In this document: positions 43,920 through 52,682 of the stretch, piece by piece
How the letters are laid out: the number at the start of each line of letters is the position of its first letter
Numbering within the stretch: the first letter of the stretch is position 1
Origin: SLJK01 sp964567295
Lineage (GTDB): Bacteria > Bacillota > Dethiobacteria > DTU022 > UBA8154
Direction of reading: 5' to 3'
Length of the DNA: 64,000 bases
Assembly: GCA_964567295.1 (NCBI GenBank)
Contig: CAZMLU010000002.1
Span: 1 to 64,000, forward strand
Made by a program: the position numbers and the translations under genes
Notes under the pieces: model-generated
What the model was told of the DNA's origin: nothing
What the model saw: the letters and a program-made list of their open reading frames with translations, nothing else
Databases searched by the model: none

Positions 43920-44129
43920 GGCAGGTAAGCCCCTTACTTATTTAACTCTTTACTCTTTACTCTTTACTCTTTACNNNNNNNNNNNNNNNNNNNNNNNNNN
44001 NNNNNNNNNNNNNNNNNNNNNNNNNNNNNNNNNNNNNNNNNNNNNNNNNNNNNNNNNNNNNNNNNNNNNNNNNNGGCAGGTAAGCCCCTTACTTATTTAA
44101 CTCTTTACTCTTTACTCTTTACTCTTTAC
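43920..44129. other. 100-N gap with identical 55-bp flanks and heptanucleotide repeats
   Basis: Positions 43975-44074 are exactly 100 N. The 55 bases before (43920-43974) and after (44075-44129) are identical. Each contains four tandem copies of CTCTTTA (43946-43974 and 44101-44129). The right copy runs into the 3' end of the Asp23 gene, including its stop codon. A 55-base exact overlap is what unresolved k-mer contig ends look like, so the gap is probably an artefact or a longer tandem array. Confidence 0.85.
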
Positions 44130-44499
44130 CTTCCGAATTTTCCTGGGAAAAGCTAACTCCCTGCACGTAAAGATTTACTATCTTTACTTTCAATCCGGTC
44201 ATATTCTCGATGTCTTTCTTTACCTTTTCCTGAACCGTTCTGCCTACAATATGAATACGGGAACCGTAATTCACAGACATGTAAAGATCAACAGATACCT
44301 CTTTCTCATCTCCTTCGACTTTTACTCCCCTGGAAAGATTTTTCCTCCCCAGAGCTTCTGCAATACCCCCTACAATCCCTCCGCTCATTCCTGCTACACC
44401 ATCAACCTCTAAGGCAGCTAAACTGGCAATTATAGAAACCACTTCGTCGGCAATATGAACAGAACCCAATTCAGAAGGATAACTGTACTCCTCTTCCAT
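44119..44499 (-). CDS. Asp23/Gls24 family envelope stress protein
   Basis: 126 residues. The family pattern VHIADEVVSIIASLAALEVDGVAG, then VDLYMSVNYGSRIHIVGRTVQ and VNLYVQGVSF is clear. Asp23 proteins form membrane-associated filaments linked with cell-wall stress. AAAGGAGTG precedes the ATG. The stop codon lies in the CTCTTTA repeat array at the gap edge, so the C-terminus (NSEGKE) could be affected by assembly error. Confidence 0.93.
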   Translation of the reverse strand: MEEEYSYPSELGSVHIADEVVSIIASLAALEVDGVAGMSGGIVGGIAEALGRKNLSRGVKVEGDEKEVSVDLYMSVNYGSRIHIVGRTVQEKVKKDIENMTGLKVKIVNLYVQGVSFSQENSEGKE

Positions 44500-44539
44500 G
44501 TAGATATCACTCCTTTATAATTTCTCAATTATTATTCTA

Positions 44540-44568
44540 ATTATATCATATAATAAAAATAATATCAA
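44540..44568 (-). promoter_or_regulatory. Promoter of the asp23 unit
   Basis: Minus strand TTGATA (44568-44563), 17 bases, TATAAT (44545-44540), about 40 bases before the ATG. The remaining interval to 44744 holds no recognisable gene. Confidence 0.75.
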
Positions 44569-44744
44569 TTATCAAAATCTTGCTATGGCGGGAACCTTAT
44601 CCTTCCCAATTACTGGTATATTTGATGCGCTCCCCAAGGAACCAGAGAACCCGCCAACACAATGGAAGAAAATATAAGCTGAACTCCATGAGGTTGCCTC
44701 TCAAATCCAAAGACTCCCGGGTTTTTCAGCAACCAATAAGGCAA

Positions 44745-45854
44745 TTATTTATAGACATCGTTATCACCTGTATCGTGCTGATAACGCAGAGGGGTCTCCA
44801 GATAGATGCTCCTGCTGGGAAAGGCTACGGAAACCCCCTCTTCTTCCAGGATTTCCATTATCTTAAAATTAACGTCTTCCTTAACTTTTAAAAACTCTCC
44901 CCAGATAGTAGTAATGGTGAAAAAATAAACAAATATATCCAGGCTGCTGTCATTAAAATTCTCAAAGTAGACAAAGATCATTTCCTTGTGCACCTCGGGA
45001 TGATTTTCCAGCAGCTCCCTGATCCTTTCCACGCACCTCCGCAGCTTTTCCAGGGGTGTCATATATGTAACTCCCAGGTGAAAGGAGACCCTGCGTTTCC
45101 CCATCTTGGTCCAGTTGGTTATAGCTTCGTTAGCCAGAGTCGCATTAGGAACAGTGACCAATGCCTTGGCAAAAGTCCTGACCTTGGTACTGCGAAAAGA
45201 CATGTCCTCTACGGTCCCCTCTACGCTAGGAGTATAGATCCAGTCCCCAATAGAAAAAGGTTTTTCCGTAATAATGACTATGCCTCCAAAAACGTTAGCT
45301 ATAGCATCCTTGGCCGCCAGAGCCACTGCCAGACCCCCAATCCCCAGGCCTGCGATAAAGCCGGTCATATCATACCCCCACTCCTGGGCAATGATACTTA
45401 AGGCCAGCACCACGATAATGACTTTCAACGCCTTGGTTAAAAAGGGGATCAGAATTCTGTCAAGTTCTATGTCCATCTTTTTACTTATTTCTTCGAATAA
45501 ATATGGCCCGGTGAACTTATACAGGCCCCAGGCAATTAATATAATAATCGCCATACGGGAAAACCTCGTTATTAGTACATCCTGGTACGGAGTCAGCGGC
45601 AGGTACATAAAAGAGAGGTATATACCAAAAAGAACCAGCAACCATTGTAGCGGTCTCTCAAACGCTTGCAGGATAGAATTATCAATACTTAGCTGTCCCT
45701 TTTTGCACGCCTTGCGGAAAATCAAAAAGGCAACTCTAACCAAAAATTTTCTTAACAAAAGAAAAAAGAGAAAGATTCCCAGAGCTATATTAATTTCATT
45801 CCAGGTCCCCTGGGGTATCATTCTTTCAATATTGGCCCAGATATCATCAAACAT
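44745..45854 (-). CDS. Mechanosensitive ion channel, MscS family
   Basis: 369 residues: four to five N-terminal helices, then the pore-lining helix GLGIGGLAVALAAKDAIANVFGG and the beta domain beginning IITEKPFSIGDWI. MscS channels open on osmotic downshock to release solutes. The final residues (YQHDTGDNDVYK) are polar. GGAGGGAAAGGTG precedes the start. Confidence 0.94.
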   Translation of the reverse strand: MFDDIWANIERMIPQGTWNEINIALGIFLFFLLLRKFLVRVAFLIFRKACKKGQLSIDNSILQAFERPLQWLLVLFGIYLSFMYLPLTPYQDVLITRFSRMAIIILIAWGLYKFTGPYLFEEISKKMDIELDRILIPFLTKALKVIIVVLALSIIAQEWGYDMTGFIAGLGIGGLAVALAAKDAIANVFGGIVIITEKPFSIGDWIYTPSVEGTVEDMSFRSTKVRTFAKALVTVPNATLANEAITNWTKMGKRRVSFHLGVTYMTPLEKLRRCVERIRELLENHPEVHKEMIFVYFENFNDSSLDIFVYFFTITTIWGEFLKVKEDVNFKIMEILEEEGVSVAFPSRSIYLETPLRYQHDTGDNDVYK

Positions 45855-45935
45855 TTTTCACCTTTCCCTCCGTTAATTCCATTTTTCACCTTTTCGACAA
45901 AAAGCTTATATCTCCTTTTTTTCCTACATAGCAAA

Positions 45936-45982
45936 TAAAAAAGCATAGACCCCTCATTTACGGACAGGACTACGCTTTTTAA
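45936..45982 (-). terminator. Terminator of the tRNA-His/tRNA-Gln unit
   Basis: AAAAAAGCATAG (45937-45948) and CTACGCTTTTT (45970-45980) pair with one G-U; the inner CCT/AGG extends the stem. On the minus strand it ends in CTTTTTT and lies about 30 bases after tRNA-Gln. It can act in both directions. Confidence 0.75.
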
Positions 45983-46011
45983 AGATTGGTGATCACTTTT
46001 TAAAAAATAAC

Positions 46012-46086
46012 TGGCTGGGGCGGCAGGATTCGAACCTGCGGGTGCGGGGTCCAAAACCCCGTGCCTTACCGCTTGGCTACGCCCCA
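46012..46086 (-). tRNA. tRNA-Gln (anticodon UUG)
   Basis: Minus strand acceptor TGGGGCG and CGCCCCA with discriminator G and encoded CCA. Anticodon loop TTTTGGA region gives TTG between stems CGGGG/CCCCG; T-arm reads CAGGTTCGAATCCTG. Confidence 0.95.
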
Positions 46087-46107
46087 GCACAAAACTAATT
46101 TACATTT

Positions 46108-46185
46108 TGGGGTGAGTGATGGGACTTGAACCCACGACCTCCAGGGCCACAACCTGGCGCTCTAACCGAGCTGAGCTACACCCAC
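46108..46185 (-). tRNA. tRNA-His (anticodon GUG)
   Basis: Minus strand begins GTGGGTGTAGCTCAG, with the extra 5' G typical of histidine tRNA facing C73, anticodon GTG in TTGTGGC, T-arm GGGTTCAAGTCCC, and encoded CCA. Cotranscribed with tRNA-Gln 21 bases downstream. Confidence 0.95.
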
Positions 46186-46216
46186 CACATTAATCTTTTT
46201 ACCATTAGCAAAAGAT

Positions 46217-46245
46217 ATTGTAGCACACTGCTCCTACTCTGTCAA
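46217..46245 (-). promoter_or_regulatory. Promoter of tRNA-His/tRNA-Gln
   Basis: Minus strand TTGACA (46245-46240), 17 bases, TACAAT (46222-46217). Strong match, about 30 bases before the tRNA. Confidence 0.85.
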
Positions 46246-46269
46246 GATTAGCAAAAACCATTATAACAC

Positions 46270-46298
46270 TTGTCACACGGGATGTTTGCAGTTATAAT
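46270..46298 (+). promoter_or_regulatory. Promoter of tRNA-Thr
   Basis: TTGTCA (46270-46275), 17 bases, TATAAT (46293-46298), 18 bases before the tRNA 5' end. Back to back with the tRNA-His promoter. Confidence 0.85.
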
Positions 46299-46316
46299 AA
46301 TGTTTAAGGTAAACGT

Positions 46317-46391
46317 GCCGGCGTAGCTCAGAGGCAGAGCAGCGCATTCGTAATGCGCAGGCCACCGGTTCAAATCCGGTCGCCGGCTCCA
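46317..46391 (+). tRNA. tRNA-Thr (anticodon CGU)
   Basis: Acceptor arms GCCGGCG and CGCCGGC, discriminator T, encoded CCA. Anticodon stem GCGCA/TGCGC holds loop TTCGTAA with CGT. The T-arm reads CCGGTTCAAATCCGG. Confidence 0.95.
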
Positions 46392-46604
46392 GGGTTTAAT
46401 AGAAGCGCTTATTTTTCTTCTCACAATTCATTAAGGAAAACGACCTTCCAAGTCTTCCTCCAGCCAAGTGTTACCCTTCATAATTATGAAGCTATTGGCA
46501 TTGGGATAAAAAGTAGGAATATTATTAATCGTAGAACCCCGCTGAATATGGGAAGAAATGATATTTTCCCCTCAGGTTTTTTGCTTAATAACAAATGCCC
46601 TTCT

Positions 46605-47975
46605 TCACCTCCTATTTACCGCAGCCTGCAGCACTTTTGCCGCTACCGGTCCGGCCAACTGGCTTCCAGAACCACCGTTTTCTATTACAACAACAAAGGC
46701 AAGAGGATAATCTTCTCTATCCAAAAACCCGGCAAACCAGGCATGCGGCTTTCTTCTTCCACCAACTTCAGCAGTTCCGGATTTAGCACAGAGCTCAAGG
46801 TCACGAAAATTCTCTTCACCATAGGCACTTATGGTATTGTTTCTCATCATTTTCCCAAGCCTTTCTGCTGTTTCTGCCGAAAGCATCCGCTCCCTGCCAT
46901 TTAGATAAGAAGTGACATAAGAGAATATCCCCCGATTTTTCAGTATTCTCGGAGTAATACCCACTCCTTCATTGGCAATAGCCCCCATGTAAACCATGAA
47001 ATTTAACGGGTTTGCCAAATTTGTGTACTGTCCAATGCCGGCCCAGGCCAGGTCTGCTCCTTCCGCATCCGAGACATCCATACTGCTTGCGACCGTCTTT
47101 ATACTATCGACCTCCACCGCGGAATTGAATCCTGCTAAATCAGCATATTTCTGCAATGTATCTTTGCCAAGGTCATGCGTGATCTGCGCAAAGGCAACAT
47201 TACAAGAATCGGCCAAAGCCTGTTCTAAGGTAACTTCTCCATGTGCCAAGGGGCAGGTCACCATATCTTCCCCTATAGACAACTTTCCTTCACAGTGATA
47301 GCGTTTATGATCAAGATTATCAATCTCATCAATAGCCGCCGCAGCAGTCACCAGCTTAAACACCGAGCCGGGGGTATATGCAGCAGAAAAAAAGCGGTTT
47401 ATATAGCTCCCCTCGTATCTTTCTGGATCAGCCGTCACATCGGGAGGGTTTTCCGGATCAATAGAGGGCCTGCTAACCATGCACAAAATCTCTCCCGTCT
47501 TATAGTTATATATGCCCACCGTTCCCTTGCGTTCACCTATTTCCCGGTAGGCTACAGCACATAAACCGGCATCCAGGGTGAGGGTGAGTTCGCTTCCGGA
47601 GCTTGGACTGTCATTAAAACGATATACGCCATTGACAATATCCCAGCCGCTCAACTTGTTCCTGAAAGCCACCTGTGCGCCTGTTACCACATTGCCGTAC
47701 AGGTCCCCTGTGGCATGCATAACAGCAGTGCGCACTGTTTTATCCTCGTTAAATTTTATACCCCCCTCCACAGTCTGCAGCAGAGCGTTGCCCGCACAAT
47801 CATAGATCGTTCCCGCTGAGAGCAATTGTCCATCCGTATACAAGTGCCGGTTGGAAGGGTGCTGGACCCAAGTAGAAGCATTGCTAAAATAATTCACCGT
47901 GAAGATAAAAAGGCCGACTACTAAGAGCAATGCAAAAATTAATAATATCGAAGCACGGCTTAATAAAAGTTTCAT
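46605..47975 (-). CDS. Penicillin-binding protein (PbpA/FtsI-like transpeptidase)
   Basis: 456 residues: an N-terminal membrane helix (ILLIFALLLVVGLFIFTVN), a short PBP dimerisation-type region and the transpeptidase domain. Active-site serine motif is TPGSVFKLV, then DSCNVAF (S-x-N) and AKSGTAEVG (K-S-G-T). No PASTA repeats, so it is closer to actinobacterial PbpA than to SpoVD/FtsI of Bacillus. Gene is one base downstream of the FHA-FtsW gene, so the two are a polymerase/transpeptidase pair for peptidoglycan synthesis. Confidence 0.93.
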   Translation of the reverse strand: MKLLLSRASILLIFALLLVVGLFIFTVNYFSNASTWVQHPSNRHLYTDGQLLSAGTIYDCAGNALLQTVEGGIKFNEDKTVRTAVMHATGDLYGNVVTGAQVAFRNKLSGWDIVNGVYRFNDSPSSGSELTLTLDAGLCAVAYREIGERKGTVGIYNYKTGEILCMVSRPSIDPENPPDVTADPERYEGSYINRFFSAAYTPGSVFKLVTAAAAIDEIDNLDHKRYHCEGKLSIGEDMVTCPLAHGEVTLEQALADSCNVAFAQITHDLGKDTLQKYADLAGFNSAVEVDSIKTVASSMDVSDAEGADLAWAGIGQYTNLANPLNFMVYMGAIANEGVGITPRILKNRGIFSYVTSYLNGRERMLSAETAERLGKMMRNNTISAYGEENFRDLELCAKSGTAEVGGRRKPHAWFAGFLDREDYPLAFVVVIENGGSGSQLAGPVAAKVLQAAVNRR

Positions 47976-47976
47976 A

Positions 47977-49761
47977 TCAATCCCCTTTTTTCCCTGAAAT
48001 ATATGCTCTACCGGGCCTGGTACGCCCGTCGGCAGATTTAATAAAGGCCAAAAGGCCCCAAGAAGCCACCATGGAAGAACCTCCGTTAGAGACGAAAGGC
48101 ATGGTAATGCCCGTTAGCGGAAGAATATCCACCGAACCCAAGACATTTAAAGCAACCTGGACCAAAAATATAGAACCCGCTCCACAGGCGGCAATGGCAT
48201 AAAAAGATGAGCGGCAGTTTTTAATCAAAAACACGGCATAGAAAGCAAAAAATACCAGCACCAAAACTATGGTTAACGCGACCAACAGTCCCCATTCCTC
48301 ACTGAGCATACCGAAAACAAGGTCCGTATCAGCTGCAACAACTTCTGAAAAATAGCCCTCCCCTCCGCCCACTCCTAAAAGACCTCCGCTGGCAGCGGCA
48401 ATCATGGTACGAGTCTGCTGGTAACCGGAGGTGCTCGCGAAATCCCAAACACTTCCCCATGTGGCAAAACGGGAAGCAATATAAGGCATAAAGGATACCG
48501 CCGCCAGGGTTCCCAACACGGCTCCCGCAGTTGTAAAAGCAACGGTTCGCAAATCTCCTGAACGCATAAAGGCTATAACAATAAAGGCAGTGAAAAAAAC
48601 CACCACACTGCCAAAATCTTTGGTGAGAATAAGCGCAATAATACATGCTCCCGAAAATCCTATAAAAGCTGTCATATTGCGAGTGGTGAGAAGCCTGTCC
48701 AGGGTTGCTGTGCCGGCCAAGACAAAAGCGATCTTTACGAACTCCGATGGTTGAAAGGATATAAAACCAAGGTCGATCCAGCGTCTTGCGCCAAAATGGG
48801 TCTCCCCTATGGCTAGGTTCAAGACCAGGAGCACCAGGGCAGATGCCATTAGTAGATATTTCAACCTGCGAGCCCGCCCAAGATCCCGGATTAGAACCAC
48901 GAGAACCGTATACATAACTATCCCTAAAAGAATAGCACCAAGCTGCTTTAAAAGGGCATCTGGAGTTGCTGAAGCAACAATGAATAGGTTCAAACCGCAG
49001 AGAAAATAGCAGAGCAGCTCAAGTTCCAGGTAATTTCGGCTGCGCCAACGTATAACCATATAATGCGCACATTCTGCCAGGATGAAAAGAAAGAAGGTCA
49101 AGGGCACCGCAGGATTTACTGCAGCACCCATGGAAAGAAAGATCTGCATCCCTCCCAGGATTTGAAAAAGCAGGATCAGCATAAAGGTCAATGAAGATTT
49201 AAAATGTTTGCCGGTTGCTACAAAGCTTGTCGCTTTTTTTTGTCGCTGCATTTTTACGGGGGGTTTTCCTGGAGAAACCAACTCCATTTTCAATCCGGCA
49301 ATGGAGATGATATCCCCGTATTTGACAGCCCTTGGCTCTTCTATCCTTGCCCCGTTAACTTCCACTCCATTTTTTGATTTTAAGTCCGCGATAGACCATG
49401 TCCCCTCGCGAAAGGTGAGCACGGCGTGACTTCTTGATACAAAAGGAGGATCGAGCACAACATCGGACAATTTACTCCTGCCGATGGAAACTTCCCAGTG
49501 CTTAAGAGGTATCCTGGTGCCATCATTCATGGATAGATATCCCCATACTTCATCGCTTTTTCCTTCACGTAAAAGCGGCAGCACACACCGCAAAAATATG
49601 ATAACTGCCAATATAGGAAAAACCCATCTTACTGCCAGGGTATATAATTCCGCAATCAACCCGAAATTCGCAAAGAAGCTTCCCATACTTTCGGAAATAT
49701 CAGCGACTATTATTAATAACCAGTCAAAAAGATATTTAGCACTTTCTAAAAAACCATTCAT
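47977..49761 (-). CDS. FtsW/RodA/SpoVE glycosyltransferase with N-terminal FHA domain
   Basis: 594 residues, about 200 more than usual. After an N-terminal helix (about 43-62) comes a forkhead-associated domain, residues about 85-165: VSIGRS, VSRSHAVL and LKSKNGVEVNG carry the phosphothreonine-binding residues. The rest is a 10-helix SEDS polymerase, with GARRWIDLGFISFQPSEFVKIAFVLAG and GLLGVGGGEGYFSE matching FtsW/RodA. FHA reads phosphothreonine, suggesting regulation by a PASTA-type Ser/Thr kinase, which is not in this window. Followed at once by the PbpA-like gene. Confidence 0.93.
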   Translation of the reverse strand: MNGFLESAKYLFDWLLIIVADISESMGSFFANFGLIAELYTLAVRWVFPILAVIIFLRCVLPLLREGKSDEVWGYLSMNDGTRIPLKHWEVSIGRSKLSDVVLDPPFVSRSHAVLTFREGTWSIADLKSKNGVEVNGARIEEPRAVKYGDIISIAGLKMELVSPGKPPVKMQRQKKATSFVATGKHFKSSLTFMLILLFQILGGMQIFLSMGAAVNPAVPLTFFLFILAECAHYMVIRWRSRNYLELELLCYFLCGLNLFIVASATPDALLKQLGAILLGIVMYTVLVVLIRDLGRARRLKYLLMASALVLLVLNLAIGETHFGARRWIDLGFISFQPSEFVKIAFVLAGTATLDRLLTTRNMTAFIGFSGACIIALILTKDFGSVVVFFTAFIVIAFMRSGDLRTVAFTTAGAVLGTLAAVSFMPYIASRFATWGSVWDFASTSGYQQTRTMIAAASGGLLGVGGGEGYFSEVVAADTDLVFGMLSEEWGLLVALTIVLVLVFFAFYAVFLIKNCRSSFYAIAACGAGSIFLVQVALNVLGSVDILPLTGITMPFVSNGGSSMVASWGLLAFIKSADGRTRPGRAYISGKKGD

Positions 49762-49799
49762 GGATTATCTTCCTCTATCCGGGTGGATTTATGTATTGA

Positions 49800-49850
49800 T
49801 CTAAAGCGACTGCCCTTTTTAGAGAAGTTTGGGGGCAGCCGCTTTTTTCT
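49800..49850 (-). terminator. Possible terminator after the DUF4870 gene
   Basis: AAAGCGACTGCCC and GGGGCAGCCGCTTT (about 49803-49845) pair over a dozen positions with one wobble. The T-run on the minus side is poor, so it may be a weak terminator for the DUF4870 gene, upstream of FHA-FtsW. Confidence 0.5.
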
Positions 49851-49891
49851 TATATTAAGCCTTCTAATACGTTAGAAACTTTCAATAAAAA

Positions 49892-50296
49892 TTACTGTAG
49901 TTGTTTTTCAGCAATGTTTCCTATAACGGGGAGTTTAAAAGCTTCGTTTTGATAGGCCTTAACCATCAGCAATATCCATAGAATAAGGGAAGCAATCCAT
50001 AGAATAGTGGAAATGATACCAAAAAGACCGGATATTGCCAGCAGTGCTCCTCCCCCTCCGTGCCAGGCCAACGACCATAATATTCCCTGGAGCACAGAAA
50101 GGATAACAAAAAGCACCGTAATCCCACCGAAAAGTAGAATAGACTGCATTGCATGAAACTTAACCTTTTTGCTGTCTTTCTCAATTAAAAAAAATATCAG
50201 TCCGCTTACCCATCCCAACAGGTAACAAAGAAGTCCGGCAACATTTGATTCAAGACCCGTGCTGCTCTTGGTTACTTCCGTCACGCTCTCTTCCAT
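49892..50296 (-). CDS. DUF4870 (Tic20-like) membrane protein
   Basis: About 134 residues and four helices. The segment GLLCYLLGWVSGLIFFLIEKDSKKVKFHAMQS is typical of DUF4870 proteins, which have no known role. A longer frame to 50335 exists, but GGAGGAG lies inside it and is seven bases before ATG 50296. Single gene. Confidence 0.8.
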   Translation of the reverse strand: MEESVTEVTKSSTGLESNVAGLLCYLLGWVSGLIFFLIEKDSKKVKFHAMQSILLFGGITVLFVILSVLQGILWSLAWHGGGGALLAISGLFGIISTILWIASLILWILLMVKAYQNEAFKLPVIGNIAEKQLQ

Positions 50297-50459
50297 TATT
50301 CTCTCCTCCAGTCCAAAATTTGTTTTTCCTTTCAAGGTTTAATAACCTTCCGGATATTTATAAGGTTATATTCAATTTATTTTTTAAATATTCCTGCTAG
50401 TCTACAAAAATTTTCTGAAGTAATTCTCGCTAGGGTATGATGGCCTGTAAAAAGCGTCT

Positions 50460-51224
50460 TCAAGTTAGCTCTTTTCTCCTGCTCTTGGCAGACCAGACAG
50501 TGAAAAAAAGGAGCGCTGCAGCTGCAGCCAAGGCCACTATAGTAAGCAAAAGCAGCTCGCTTCCATGGCGCATTGCTATTCCAATAAAGGCCCAGGCAAA
50601 AACCAGGGGGAAAATATAATCCCCTCGGGCAAAATAAATATACAAAGCCACGAAGGCACCAAAAATAATTATTAAAGAGGTAAACAATATGGACCCAAAT
50701 CCAACTCCCAGCCAACCAATATCATAGAGGATCACGTTCAAGTTAGCCAGAAGAGCAACACAAACCCAGGCCAGGTACAAACTAAAAGAAAGCTTGACCA
50801 ATACCCTATCAAAAATATTTTCCCTGGAAGTCTCACTATTAATTCTCAAGTATACTGCCACAAGCGTAAGCAGCAATAGAACCATAAGTACCAGGGAAAG
50901 CGTCACCTGCAAGTAGTGCCAGGCCAGCAGCCAAAAAACATTTAGTAGGCTGGCCCCTGCAAAAAAAAGTCCCACAGAATTGTTGTAAGGATTTTCCCTG
51001 TACTTGGGCAGGGCTTGATAAATTACAAAACCAACCATGAGCAGGTAAATAAGAGCCCATATAGAAAAAACATAAGGAGCAGGGGTAAATAGCACGGGGT
51101 AAAGATCGAAACTGATCTCCGCCTGGGTAAGATTGTTTAAGGGCAGAGCATTGGCTAAATAATTAAACAGCAACACGGTCACCAGCGCGACAACATTGAT
51201 ATAAGCTCTAGTTTCGGAATGCAT
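50460..51224 (-). CDS. TspO/MBR-related membrane protein
   Basis: 254 residues, about seven helices, longer than classical TspO (five helices). The segment YVFSIWALIYLLMVGFVIYQ resembles the TspO FSIWxxIY pattern, and NVILYDIGWLGVGF matches larger TspO-like proteins of Firmicutes. TspO binds porphyrins in other bacteria; for this longer group function is unknown. AGGAGG precedes the ATG. It neighbours the B12 salvage cluster, which may be chance. Confidence 0.7.
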   Translation of the reverse strand: MHSETRAYINVVALVTVLLFNYLANALPLNNLTQAEISFDLYPVLFTPAPYVFSIWALIYLLMVGFVIYQALPKYRENPYNNSVGLFFAGASLLNVFWLLAWHYLQVTLSLVLMVLLLLTLVAVYLRINSETSRENIFDRVLVKLSFSLYLAWVCVALLANLNVILYDIGWLGVGFGSILFTSLIIIFGAFVALYIYFARGDYIFPLVFAWAFIGIAMRHGSELLLLTIVALAAAAALLFFTVWSAKSRRKELT

Positions 51225-51292
51225 TAAACATACCTCCTATTAACTCAATCATTACAGAAAGCATTGTAAACTCCCCTTACTTGCTTCAATAG

Positions 51293-51934
51293 TCAACTAT
51301 TTTCTTTCTCGGCACGTATAAGCTTGACCACGTCCATTAGCAAGGGTTGTACTGAAATATTCACAAAACCAGCTTGCGGAAGGAATTTATCCGTCTCCCG
51401 GGCGATATGCTCATCAAACATCCAGTAAAGAGGCCAGGATAAGGCATCCATTATACGACCGAGTTTCCCGGCAGAACGCGTATGCTCCAATAACAATAAT
51501 TCCCCGTCCTTCTTCAGCACACGGTGAAGCTCTGCCAAACCCTGGTGAGGCTCTTCAACAGAACAAAAGACAAAAGTTCCCACTACAGCATCAAAGCTTT
51601 CCTCCTGGAAGGGAAGGTCTTCCACATCCCCTATGACAAATTTTGCCTGCACCTGCTGCTTTCTGGCACGTTGGCGAGCCCAATACAAACCGGCTTCCTC
51701 TATCTCTAAGGCTGTTACAAAGCGCCTTCCTCCGTAAAAACGACTGTTTAAACCTGTGCCCACTCCAATCTCCAGCACCCGGGAACCTACCACTTGAGAC
51801 CAAAGGCGCCTGCGCCATTTTCGAACAAATAACAGTTCAAAAGGATATAACAACGCATCATACAAAAGTGGGACTCTAATACGCACGGTTTCTTCATCCT
51901 CAAAAAAAGGTGTCAGAGATGCTGACTGTTGCAC
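51293..51934 (-). CDS. Class I SAM-dependent methyltransferase (UbiE-like)
   Basis: 213 residues. SAM motif I reads VLEIGVGTGLNSRFY, motif II VIGDVEDLPFQEESFDAVVGTFVF and the post-II HRVLKKDGELLLLEHTR. Such proteins methylate small lipophilic or phospholipid substrates (UbiE, PmtA) among others; the substrate is not known. Start is GTG without a good ribosome site, so it may begin elsewhere (SLTPFFEDEE region). Confidence 0.85.
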   Translation of the reverse strand: MQQSASLTPFFEDEETVRIRVPLLYDALLYPFELLFVRKWRRRLWSQVVGSRVLEIGVGTGLNSRFYGGRRFVTALEIEEAGLYWARQRARKQQVQAKFVIGDVEDLPFQEESFDAVVGTFVFCSVEEPHQGLAELHRVLKKDGELLLLEHTRSAGKLGRIMDALSWPLYWMFDEHIARETDKFLPQAGFVNISVQPLLMDVVKLIRAEKENS

Positions 51935-51990
51935 TATATTTCAAAAAAGGGGGCCAGGCAGTCCGGTTCGTTGACAAAGATGCACATCTA

Positions 51991-52569
51991 TTATTTAAGT
52001 CTCTGGGCCATACCGCATACTAAAAACCAGGCCTCATCTGCCGCGTCCGCAACCACCTGGTTTGCTTTGCCAGCCATATCGCGGTAGAGGCGGCCCAGGA
52101 AATGCTCGGGAACCACTCCCATCCCCACCTCATTCGTAACCACCAAAATCTCAGAAGGGCTGTCTCGCATAATTTGGGAAAGAGTAGACATATACTGCAG
52201 TGTTTCCTGAGCAGATTTTTCCAGGGAGGCACGGTCCATCTCCCCTTCCATGCTTCCCCCAACTTCTATAAGGAGATGGTTGCTGAGGAGCAGGGTAAAA
52301 CAGTCCAACAGGAAAAGGGTTCCTTTTTCTTGCTCTTTTTCAATTACCAAATGGGGATAATAGCTTTCCTCAACGGTGCTAAAATGGGGGGGACGGTTCG
52401 CCTGGTGTATCCTGACACGCTCCTTCATTTCTTCATCATCAGCTGTAGCCGTGGCAATATAAAAAACCCTCTTACCGCTCTCCAGAGCATATTTCTCCGC
52501 ATAAGTGCTTTTTCCACTGCGAGCCCCCCCGGTGACCAGGATTAGTTTACCTCTCTCATTTTCTACCAT
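51991..52569 (-). CDS. cobU: Adenosylcobinamide kinase/guanylyltransferase
   Basis: 192 residues. LILVTGGARSGKSTYAEKYA is the P-loop and VTNEVGMGVVPEHFLGRLYRD is the CobU signature. It phosphorylates adenosylcobinamide and adds GMP in B12 salvage. Downstream of the DUF71 and btu genes on the same strand, with GGGAG before the ATG. Confidence 0.95.
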   Translation of the reverse strand: MVENERGKLILVTGGARSGKSTYAEKYALESGKRVFYIATATADDEEMKERVRIHQANRPPHFSTVEESYYPHLVIEKEQEKGTLFLLDCFTLLLSNHLLIEVGGSMEGEMDRASLEKSAQETLQYMSTLSQIMRDSPSEILVVTNEVGMGVVPEHFLGRLYRDMAGKANQVVADAADEAWFLVCGMAQRLK

Positions 52570-52682
52570 TTTTTATCTCCCTGAATATTATTGAATATAT
52601 CACAGCACACCTTGTTAAACAAATCGAGCCGAAAATACAACCCAAAATATCTTTTACATTACCACATCTATGCTGACCCGGT

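Noticed and set aside
43920..44129. Heptanucleotide repeats as a CRISPR or origin
   Set aside because: CTCTTTA units are directly tandem without spacers, and no DnaA boxes or dnaA/dnaN genes are present.
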